Positions 24,465 to 33,825 of a DNA stretch of 64,000 nt are shown here, piece by piece. How positions within the stretch are numbered: position 1 is the first letter of the stretch; the number at the start of each line of letters is the position of its first letter. The position numbers were made by a program, and so were the translations under genes. Location of the stretch: assembly GCA_013368445.1 (NCBI GenBank), contig JAACJO010000030.1, positions 1-64,000 on the forward strand, written 5' to 3'. The notes beneath the pieces are model-generated. The model was not told where the DNA came from. It ran no database searches and saw only the letters and a program-made list of their open reading frames with translations. This stretch comes from Leucocoprinus leucothites (taxonomy: Eukaryota; Basidiomycota; Agaricomycetes; Agaricales; Agaricaceae).

Positions 24465-26324
24465 TAGAGCATTCAATCATGCTACTGCCCATTCACTTCA
24501 TGACCAGGCAATTCTACTGATGCAGAATGAAGGTGTTACTGTTTCTGCTCATGAGTTGCAGATGGCACAGCAAATCATGCCCCAAGTAAGTCAAAAGTCT
24601 TTTTACTATATAGTGTGACTAAATCTCTGCTTAGGTTGCTGGGCTTGCTCATTGGATCAATGACTCTCCCAAACTCCATGAGTGGTTCAAAGACTTAGTT
24701 ATTAGTCATCCTGATTATGCTGGTCAAAAACGAGCTCTTCCCTGGTGTGTTCCTACATGCTGGAACTCAGATCAAGCTTGTCTTTGAGTACATATTGATT
24801 TCTGAGACGAAGTCAAAATGATTACTCACTTGACTGCAGATAAGCTTGGCCACTACCAATTGACTAATGAACAGTGGGAGCTTGCAGAAGATTTGGCTGA
24901 GGCACTTGAGGTACAATTTAATATTCTAATTAAACTGGTTTTTCTTACCCATTTTGTAGTTATTTGAGGAACCAACTCAGCAGTTTTCTCAAAAAGGAGT
25001 CCCACTTATCATTGATGTATTGCCTATGCTTCTTGAATTGAAGCTCTCTATGCAGGCGATTTGTGATTCTGATACTAATGATGACCCAGCACATGACATC
25101 ACTCATATTGCTACTCAGGCAGCAATTCTAGTAATTGATAAGTATACAATCTTCACTGAGGACTGTGAAATCTACTACATCTCAATTGGTGAGTGGTCTC
25201 TATACATGAGTATGATGTTTAACTTACATGTTTTATAGTCATGTATCCTGACCACAAGCTTCAGTGGTTCAAGTCTGCACTGGGGTTCATGACTCAGCAT
25301 GTCAAGAAGATCAAGGATATGGTTGTTGAGCATTGGAAAGCATCATATGCATTTGGTGGTGATGAAAGTCAGCTTGTAGATTTAGAGCCAGTGGTTTGTT
25401 TTATTATAATGGCTTATCTCTATTACTAACAGTTTAGAAGGGAAAAAAGAATCAGTTCAAGGTCACACTCAAAGCAGCCAAGACAAACTACCCCGTTGAT
25501 CATGTTCTGACATATATTGATGAGCCTGCTGTTCCCTCCACTGATATCCAAGCTGCAGGTGGATATATGAAGTGGTGATATACTTCATCTTCAGCTCAGA
25601 AGTCAGTTGCAAAGATGGCCATGGATTATTGCAGTGCCCCTGGTGAGTAAGCTACTGGCATAGACATTTAATGAGTACTGACAAGACAATCAGCCTCATC
25701 AGTCAATGCCGAATGAGCCTTTTCAGTTGGTTGACAACAGATCAACTTTATGCAGCAGAACATGAGCTCTTTCACCTTCCATGCAAAAATGGCCATGGGA
25801 TCTTGGTCCAATACTCTACTATTCCCAGAAGTCAAGGTGGTTTCTGAAATGATTGGCAAATCTGAGTCAGATGAAGAGGATGGATCTTGAGTTAGTGTTC
25901 AGACAACTAGTATGTATCTGTATTTGTATCAGCAGTTGAGAACCATATGGGAATACTGCCTGAATTATCTGTACAAAAATGCGTATTGAAAGAGCCTAAA
26001 TTCGTGCAAATCGGAGCAGAAATGACTGAGATACATTAATACCTTTGTGGGTAGCATAGGTAAACTCATTGCAAATAGGCCCAAATAAGAATATAATTGA
26101 CAATTTTATTTGGGGGTTAATTCTGGGCAGTTTCTCTCCAAAAATACACCAAAATGCGTTGATTAATGACATCTTAAGAACTGAATACAATTGGTAATGA
26201 TTTGTTACTATGGATTCACTCAAAATCCACATCATCTATCCACCATCCATCTGTCACACAGCATATCTGGTAGATGTGACTCAGATATGTGATGGATCCA
26301 TCTGTGACAGTCCCTAGATCACAA

Positions 26325-27022
26325 TGCCATTGGATCAACTAGTTATTCTCAAGCAGCACTGTCTTGTCAGTAGCTATGAAAATTTCTCCATATTAACTCT
26401 ATCCTCTTATTATCTTGACCCCAATCTCTCAATAGCCCTTGTGTTATTTCATTGGTTCTTCTATTGAGGACATTCTCCTCTTGTATAATACTCCCCACAA
26501 ACTTGCAAAGCATGTAGCGATGTATTTTAGTAGTTGTGTATTGTGTGGTGCCATATATAAATTTCACTTTTAGTTCACCATCTACATTTCTACCTCTTTA
26601 CTGGAGAGGAAGGTTGAGAGCAGGGAGGTTGCAGTGGCTCTTGATTGTTCTCTTGGCTAGAGTGTTGGTCCTGGTTGACCTCTGGCTGCTGCAGAGGCTG
26701 CTCTGGTTGTTACTAGGGTTGTTCTGGTTCCTGCTCTTGTTGCTAGATGGGTTCATTCTCTCCATACTGCTGAGCCCATTGTTGTTGTCTAGTGAGATTC
26801 TCTGTTTGCCAGGCCTCTCATAACAACTGTGCCACTTCCTCTTTCTGTTTGGTTGGTTGCCTGAGCTAAAGCCTGCCTAGCTGCTGCATATGCTTCAGAT
26901 GTGAAATCTGGAGGAACCTGGAGGCTCAATGTTACAGCCCAAATGGCATTAGCTGTGAAATCATTAATTTTGGTGATATAGTCAATATATTGGGTGACTG
27001 TGTAGATATTAAGGAACCCTAC
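26325..27022 (-). pseudogene. Transposon-derived minus-strand frames, Gag-like
   Basis: Minus-strand frames read QYIDYITKINDFTANAIWAV and LQVPPDFTSEAYAAARQALA near 26,900-27,000, then a Gln/Pro-rich stretch near 26,600-26,800, then a frame at 26367-26567. Gln/Pro-rich linkers after a helical region suggest a Gag-type protein, but no zinc knuckle or catalytic motif was seen. The family is not established. Confidence 0.3.
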
Positions 27023-27768
27023 TGTAAGACCCTAGTGTAACACACACATTTGTGAAAGCACAGCACATTCACAAAACAACCATTAATGATCAAGAGTAAC
27101 AAGAGGCTACAGGATGATGTTGGAACTTAGCAAATGCAGTTGGGATGTGTAGCCTATGACCCTTTGTGATCTTAGCCTGTAACCTGGGTATTGATCTAGT
27201 TGAAGTCTTTCTTGAAAGAACAATGATGGACTAACTAATCAGAGATCAAAGGCTTAGCCTTCTGATCTGGACAGGCACTTGTGCACATTCACAGAAGTCC
27301 TATCATTCCAACATTGCTACAGCAGAAGTATACCCTTTTGTGAAAGACAGAGAAATTCTGCATGGACACTGAATGACCCACTTGACTATAGAACCAGATT
27401 AGTGGAAACTAACAGGATGTATCAGCACTTGACTACTGACTAGTAGACATTGTTACAGTCAGGAACAAGCTTTTGCAGAACAAGACAGCAATTAGCAGTG
27501 ATAAAGATCTCATGATGTCAGATGAGCAGGGGTAAGCACACTTTTGCAAAAGGATGTGTCAGCACTTAAACCCCAAAGAAAACCCAGAGATACTCCTATT
27601 GGACAACCTTTCAATAAATCTCCTTTTATTATTAACAATGTGTATGCATCATCCATGTAATTACTCCTTTAGTACTTTTACAAAACCAATATAAACCTTT
27701 CTCGAGTATCTAGTCTAGCAAGGAATCTCACCTGCTAAGGCTATGCTTAGAGACTGTCCCACATGACA
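27023..27768. repeat. Possible LTR of an unidentified retroelement
   Basis: It starts TGTAAGACCCTAGTGTAAC and ends CCCACATGACA (TG...CA), includes a TATAAA-like box at about 27,701 and sits next to Gag-like minus-strand frames. The segment around 27,694-27,752 recurs at about 20,942-21,010. Both boundaries are guesses. Confidence 0.3.
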
Positions 27769-28630
27769 TATCTGAGTGAGTAGTAAAAAGTGTATTGAGC
27801 ATCCTTTGGTCATAGACCATTAAAGAATTGGAAAACACCTTTTGAGAAAGAACATCACTGTGAGATTCATATAAGTTCAGAGTGTGAAGAAGTCTGGAAA
27901 AGACTTATAAGCTGTATATTGCATCTAGTATCTAGAAGTGGTGCTAGTCAGTGTCAGTTATATTGTGATAGTGCCAAGTGTTAGTGAAAGTGACAATTCA
28001 TGAATACTGGTCTATTATACTTCTGTATTCTAAGGGACTTGTAGTTGTGCAGCATCACATAACCAGGATCATCAAGTACCTTTTGCAAACTGGTCATTCC
28101 AGTACAAAACTGGTCTACAGACAACTTCCATCATCTATCATTATCAACTTTTGTGCTTTCATGAAACACCCTTCTTTATTGATTAACCTCCCACAAACTT
28201 ATATTGAGTTTAGGAGTGTTGGTTGTTATTATTATTAATGTTACCTATTGTTCACTATCTGACTACATTCCCTTTATTACCTTAACAATCACATTTCTGC
28301 CTCTTCATCAGATCTTGAACAAGCTGGAGTTCTGGTATGCTGGGTTCTATAGTGTTTGCTGAAGGAGGTTCTCTTAGGAGCTTTGAAGATTGAAAACTGA
28401 GGTAAAGGGGGAGAAGAATAGGAAGATGGAGGAGACTGAGAAAAGAAGCAAGAGCACTGTGCCAACTAGCAGCCACAGTGGTAGGTTGTGGTGTGAAGGA
28501 AAGGACAGTAACCACCATGACTGTGATGCTCAATCAAAGACTACATTCTACTCTGTCATTACATTTAGTTGTAGACTCTCAATATGTGTTCTGATAGGGA
28601 ACAAGCATATCTTCTCAGTGTGGAAAACCT
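27769..28630. other. No recognisable gene
   Basis: Short open frames only (27978-28238, 28282-28533, 28390-28632), none with recognisable motifs or codon character. Confidence 0.5.
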
Positions 28631-28639
28631 AGATCTGCC

Positions 28640-29686
28640 ACCAAATAGTGTCCAGGTGGAATATGCAGGTCATAGAAAATGGTATTATGGTAGAGTTGAG
28701 TATCAGCAGTGGATCCTTCCCACCCAGCAAAGCAATAGGTAAATTGTAGGTTGAGTTGCAAACAAAAAGGCAGCTCTGGCAAACAAAGCCTTTGCAGTAT
28801 TGAAAGGCCTCACACTTTACAGCCAGTGGAGAGAAATGAATATGGCTTCCATTAATTACACTAAGACAATGGCAAAAAAAGGGCCACAACTTGCAGTTAA
28901 TCCTTAACTTGTCTGGTCAATTATCATCTGGGTGTGGAAAATGGACATTTTGATTGTAGAATGTGGGCAATGTTAACACCAGAAGAATTTTCTTGAAGTA
29001 CCTACCAATATATTGGTGAATTGACTGATCAAATATTCAAGAAAATATGTTATATGTAAATATAATTGTGTTTGCTCATTGGAATCTCTCTCCAGCAAAA
29101 CAGACCATCATGCCTGCTACACATTGATGCAAAAATATCACAGCTTGCACCCCAAAGTTCACATGTTGTGAATCCTGAAGTCCCATCTCCTGCAACTCTG
29201 AAACCAGCTGATGAAATATGTGCTTTCACACCCTGAGTTGTATATGTATCCTGTCTGGATGCCTATGAATGAGCTCCTGAACCCAAGCTTCACCCATTAG
29301 TGCAGAAATGTGATACAGAATCTTGACATGTGGTGCTGCTGCCTGAGCCTGGGCTTGGGCTTGGAGGTGTAAGTGAAGGAGATGGCCAACAATCTGCAGA
29401 AGGAGAATTATTATAATTTTGAGAATTTCCTCATATACTACAGCAGCAAGAATCTCTGCAGGGGGTTGTTGTACAGACATTGCGAAGGCAAGTATAAAGT
29501 AATTATTGTTATCAAACTACGTGATAATCATTTGGACTGATGACAGAGCACTAACCCGAAATAGGACCCAACCTTTTTAAACTCAGATTGATGTCTTTCA
29601 CGCCAAGAATGATACCCATGCCAACTGTGCCCAGGAACCCGCCTAAAACTTAGGTCAGAACTGGTCACTGAACAGGCTCTTAGTAA
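28640..29686 (-). mobile_element. Second Harbinger remnant
   Basis: An inverted GAGCCTGTTCAG end lies at about 29,672-29,686, next to TTA. The minus strand reads GEAWVQELIHRHPDRIHIQL (29226-29480) and continues as broken MGLQDSQHVNFGVQAVIFLH. Further down, WPFFCHCLSVINGSHIHFSP (28,830-28,889) matches WPFFRYCIGSIDGSHIHLAA of the copy at 12.75 kb. The first catalytic Asp is replaced by Asn. The C-terminal half is missing. Confidence 0.7.
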
Positions 29687-29729
29687 AGCTTAATCCATCA
29701 GCCACTATCTTGCACAATTGCATTTCATA

Positions 29730-31057
29730 ATGGACATAGACAGCACGCCGGGTTCATCACACATTGTACACTATGTCAGTTCAAATCTCAAGGAACGCGT
29801 TCAAGCGGTGGACCCCACCGGAGGCCGCTGCCTCGTCGAGAATTGTTCTTCAACCCGCGCTATCGAATACTGTTATCTGGTGCCACCAAGGTCATGGCAA
29901 ATCTCAGGCATTGTATGTGACTCCCACACAATCCCCACCGTCGGTCTTATCGCTCATTCATCATTAGCTCAATGCGCTCGAGTGGCACTGGAACATGCGA
30001 GCCAATACCCTGAACCTCGATACTGGTCGTAATGTCTTCCCCGGTAGGCGTCCATCTGCGCTGCTGAGACTTGTTACTCATTACGTTCAAACAGCTGGTG
30101 CCTCTGTCCATCACATGTATGACACTGGTCGATGGGTGCTTGCACCCGAGGAGGCTATTGTCCAGCAATACTATGATACTCTTGACCCCATCTGTGGTGC
30201 AGTGAGAGCACGTTTTCCAATTATTCCTGTACGTTTGGTCGGTATTGGCAACCATTCTGGGTATCGAACCTCTTTTCAAGGATCGCAACGATTTCCAATA
30301 CACTCTTATACCTATCAAGGATATGGAAGATATCGCTTTCTCGCGCCAGACCGCAACCGACGCTTCTCCAGTTCCCGACAACTTTACCACTCACCTCTAC
30401 CCCTATGACACCCTCCCCTTTTTGGTCAGTCACATCCACCCAAAGTATGCCATCGTTTCAGCGGGTCAGAACATGTCGTGTTTGCCATTGGATAGACTTC
30501 AGGCTCTCGTGCAATCATTTTCCCGTCTGATCAACATTATGGTCTTGTATCGAGCCTGGATGTTTCACCCCCCTATAAACAACAGGGAGGATGATTCATT
30601 TTGGCCCCCGTATGATCCCTCTGGCGACGACGGCAGCGAAGAAAATGAGGAGGGTGATGATCTCAAGGATGCAGTAACTGAGAAAGGACGCTACACAGGA
30701 ACTCGATTGAAGAGAGCTCGGGAAGAGTCTCCAGCTGGAAATCACCCCCGTATTCGAGCTGCCAATCAGCAATCTGGTGAGGTGGAGGAATATGAGGAAA
30801 TCGAGGTTCGGGACTGTGACAGTGTGATAACCCGGAAGGGACGCTGCACTGGTAGATATCGGAGGAGAAAGCAGAATCGGCACGAGGTAGCAGACGATCG
30901 ACTGTCGGCTTCTGGAAAGGAAAAGCAGTCCTGCGGCCTTGCCCAAATGACTGTCGGCGAGCACACCCGTAAGGTCGGTAAAATGGAGTGGAACAGAGAT
31001 GCCGTTCGCAGCTGGTCCAGTCAGGTTCTCCATGAGAAGCAGGGTGAATCTCATTGA
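29730..31057 (+). CDS. HNH-nuclease-domain protein (fungal type)
   Basis: A four-exon model is supported by GT-AG introns and phase: exons 29730-29912, 29968-30043, 30095-30228 and 30281-31057, 389 aa. The open frame begins earlier only through a TTG codon, so ATG 29730 (MDIDSTPG) is chosen. Residues about 30-100 follow the fungal HNH layout: CLVENCSSTRAIEYCYLVP, LEWHWNMRANTLNLDTGRNV, and HHMYDTGRWVLAPEEAIVQQ, with Asn in the middle and His at the end. In relatives the EYCHL position has His; here it is Tyr, so nuclease activity is doubtful. The C-terminus is acidic (GDDGSEENEEGDD), then Arg/Lys-rich. An alternative last exon starting near 31,153 (WPQDLRQVFGSEAYHDYM, stop near 31,380) is possible. 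Biological role is unknown. Confidence 0.72.
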
Positions 31058-31905
31058 AGTGACCGCTTTGAAAATCGGACATGCAGACGTTTGTGGCGCA
31101 CCAGATCCTATTCAAATCTGATGCCGCTCACTTACATCGAGTGTTTTCCGTAGTCTCTTCGGGTCTGTTCTGGATGGATGGGTCTCCACCTGGCCTCAGG
31201 ATCTCAGACAGGTGTTTGGCTCTGAGGCATACCATGACTACATGCGTCACAACATATACGATTACTACTGCTACTGTTGCGAAAGGCGTACGAAAGCAAC
31301 GGGGGCGTTCACAAAAAGCACAGTAAGCAAGCGAGCAAAAGGGAATGTGGGGATGTATCAAACGAGAGAAGAGGGACGATGAAAAAGCACGACGTGCGCA
31401 ATGCGGAAATGCGAATGAGAGTTAGGTGAACGATGTAGTAGAAGGATAACAAGAGAGTGTAGAACTTTGCAAAAAAAGAATGATGTGTGTTTATATGATG
31501 CTATGGCAAAGATGATAATGTCGAATGCGGACGGTACGAATAGACAAATATACGATTAGCAAATCTTGGCCCCAAGTCCATTGTCGAGCCTTTTCGGTAA
31601 TCCATGATGCGTTAACGAGTCAAAATGCGGTATATGTATAATAGTAACGGTAGTTTCTTCTTCTTGATTTCTTGAACATTCTCGAGGGAAGGAGGGTATT
31701 GGATGATTACTTGAGATGATACCAATTCGGTTCGTGTGTCGTAACAATCTTTTCGTTGTTGGAGATTGGTCGGTCGGTGATAGAAATTTGGGGTAGGGAA
31801 AGTGAACGACGAGATGTAGAATGATAGTTGAATGATCGAAATGGGATGTTTGGTGCAGTCTATATGTCACATGAATGATGCAATGATTCGGAGATGAGGG
31901 CGATT
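31058..31905. other. Convergent intergenic region
   Basis: It lies between the 3' ends of the HNH gene (plus strand) and the LAMTOR1-like gene (minus strand). It may contain a further 3' exon of the HNH gene at about 31,153-31,380 and the untranslated ends of both genes. Otherwise no gene is seen. Confidence 0.5.
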
Positions 31906-33048
31906 CTATGATCCCCAGTTGATCACGAGTGGGCTCGTTTCGTGTATTCTGAAGCTGTTAGTCGAAGCAGGTGAAATCGATACTATGAGCTGTTCAGCAT
32001 CCGTCTGCGGAAAGCTCTCAGTAAACGAAATGAAGCGAAAAGGGAGACACATACAGGTGTTTTTGGTGCTCCAGCAGCACTAGGACCAACTGTACTCGAA
32101 GGAGACATCATATCCTCTCCTTCAGCGCTCTCCTCTTTCCCCAACGTCATATATTCGGTCACATCCGACTTGGGGGACTGCGGTGGCGGTGGTGGCGGCT
32201 GAGGTAGCGCCCCAGACTGTTCTCCAACGATTTTCGATGAAGAAGCCGTTTCTGAAGTTGGCTCGAGGGTCATGGTCAACTTCAGTGGTGAGCGCCCACG
32301 CATCAATAAAGGTCTATTGCTCGTCCCAATTCCAAAAGCCGGGTTAGGGTTGACGAGACGGAGATTAAGGATGGGAAACCTGTCGTCTTCGGGGTCAAGT
32401 CCGTCGGTAGGCTCGTCTTCGCCTTCCCCGTCGTGGTCGTGGCCGTGTTGGTCAGGTTGGGGAGTGAGACGGGAGCTGGAGCGTGAAGCGGATGAATGAT
32501 GTTCATCGACGTAGCCAAGAGGTGACGTGTAATGATACTGGTGGTGATTAACGGCGTAAGTGATTGGGTAACGAGGTGAAGTTGGTACAGGTGATGCAAG
32601 GAGTGAGTCGGATGCTGAACGTGATGAAGAGGGGTCTAGTCTGCCAGAGAGGGAACTTGTGGTTCGGTTGTGGAGGTTGAATGGCAGACGGACGTGTAGG
32701 TTGACCATTTTACTTGAGAGTATAAATTGAGCATGATATATTTATTATTGTAGACATGATCAACTTACCCCTCTTTTGCGCGGACTATTTCGGTGAGTCG
32801 ACCTTGTAGCGCTCGCTGTCGTCGTGTAATTTCATCGTCCAGGGATTCACTGCGGATTCAATGTCAATTCCGTTCCTTATGAGCAAATGATAAGGGCTTA
32901 CGGCTGGGGCTCAGTCGGGATGAGATACGTCTGCTCATCTGGTTGATTCTAAATCCCCTAAATTCAAAAACCATGCTCTTCATTGTTAAACAGGACTACT
33001 TACTGGTCTTGAACGTTTTCGAGGAAAACAGCATGAAAATAAGTCCAT
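31906..33048 (-). CDS. LAMTOR1 (Ragulator p18)-like protein, tentative
   Basis: Five exons fit GT-AG rules and phase: 33004-33048, 32902-32948, 32769-32849, 32055-32712 and 31906-32004, giving 309 aa. The N-terminus MDLFSCCFPRKRSR, the DEQTYLIPTEP motif and the helix QRALQGRLTEIVRAKEGKMV resemble fungal LAMTOR1-like proteins, which anchor the Ragulator complex and TORC1 signalling to the vacuole. The Cys pair could be palmitoylated. Residue 2 is Asp, so the N-myristoylation seen in animal p18 (Gly2) would not occur. The rest is long, Ser/Pro-rich and probably disordered, with PQPPPPPPQSP near residue 220. The gene is convergent with the HNH gene, and its start lies just outside the tandem array. 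The gene model is solid; the family name is less sure. Confidence 0.6.
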
Positions 33049-33149
33049 GAGGGTAGAGGTACACATGGCAGTTCGTGACACGAGGGTGAGAGGAGAAGGA
33101 GACCGGAACTTGCCGAATGGGGACAGGGCTGAATTTGCTCTGTCACCTT

Positions 33150-33825
33150 TACCCATCCTCGCCACTCTCTGCTCCTGGTCTTTGAGATCTTCGAGCGCCT
33201 GGAATCGGATTGCGAGTTAACACTTCGAGAGCTTCGGTCGCTCGATATGGCACTCCCGCGAGCCGTTCTCGCGAGCCTGGAAAACGATTAATGGGCGCTA
33301 GAATCTTGGGTACTTATTCGAGAATTCTAACTCTAAAACTCGACAACGCCTCTTTTTATATCACTGTGCTACCGAGGAAGCATCCACCGTGAGTACCCTT
33401 TCGGCCCCTCAGCAATTTATATCGTTCTCGCAAACGGATGACTCAGGGTCGTTGAAAACCAGAATAACTAGCAAGAAACCAATCGGCCGGATTTGCTCCT
33501 CACCATATTCGCAGATGCAAGTACCCGAATGATTATGTCGACACTCTAGCGTGATTCTCCGAATCATATCGGTAAGACGTTGCCCAACATCTCAACATTG
33601 CTTCATCTGCTGATTCTCGGACTTTATGCAAAGCATCCGCTGCGTCGTAGGGAGATGTAAAGTCATTCAGGTTGAGGTTTTGCAAGAAATCTTGTCTTGA
33701 ACCCTCATGAAGATTACCTAGCTGTCCCTGAGAGGCAAGACACTCGCAGGTCGATGGGTGAAGAGCAGCGGAGAGAGACGGGCCGGTGGTGATTGATACT
33801 GCGCGCGGCCCGGCACTCCCTGATC
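33150..33825 (+). promoter_or_regulatory. Conserved block upstream of the hydrolase gene
   Basis: The stretch with TTCGAGAGCTTCGGTCGCTC, a CCTCTTTTTATATCA box at about 33,350 and a CACCGTGAGTACC site recurs upstream of the hydrolase copies (about 40,060-40,300, 56,210-56,450 and 61,550-61,680). A TATA-like box followed by a GTGAGT donor suggests a promoter plus a 5' untranslated intron, but no transcript evidence is available. The short open frame at 33210-33392 is not conserved as protein. Confidence 0.45.

Larger units (their letters stand above)
21600..25870 (+). pseudogene. hAT transposase, interrupted and degenerate
   Basis: An ATG at 21600 opens MPLKGAKGLKSSQKASK. Further pieces are FTHLKSAAYAHFDIS (21949-22326, BED-like region), GWTAPIIASYLGL (22,530), TIDKAANCDKLAVHLL and WCIAHILNLLAK (22,815-22,937), FFFKKSAKK (23,000), the Tc1 insertion, VAGLAHWINDSPKLHEWF (24,635), GVPLIIDVLPMLLELKL (25,000), VMYPDHKLQWFKSALGF (25,240) and finally ASSVNAERAFSV plus FMQQNMSSFTFHAKMAMGSW (25,695-25,810), the dimerisation domain. 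GT-AG gaps between pieces look like introns, but several in-frame stops (for example at 22324 and 22378) show it is dead. Confidence 0.85.
21319..26316 (+). mobile_element. hAT element, full length, with nested Tc1
   Basis: Ends TAGGGACTGTCA (21319) and TGACAGTCCCTA (to 26316) are inverted repeats. They are flanked by the perfect 8-bp duplication GATCACAA at 21311-21318 and 26317-26324. Eight-bp duplications and a dimerisation domain ending are hallmarks of hAT. Without the Tc1 insert the element is about 3.68 kb. It is the reference for the other hAT pieces in the window. Confidence 0.93.

Noticed and set aside
29718..29729. Longer start for the HNH gene
   Set aside because: The frame starts with TTG; ATG 29730 is used.
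30596..31115. Two long minus-strand frames opposite the HNH gene
   Set aside because: Shadows of the last exon; no motif, and the plus-strand gene explains the openness.
33793..33825. Upstream extension of the intact hydrolase frame
   Set aside because: The longer frame begins with TTG. In a eukaryote the ATG at 33826 is the sensible start, and it is conserved in copies 5 and 6.
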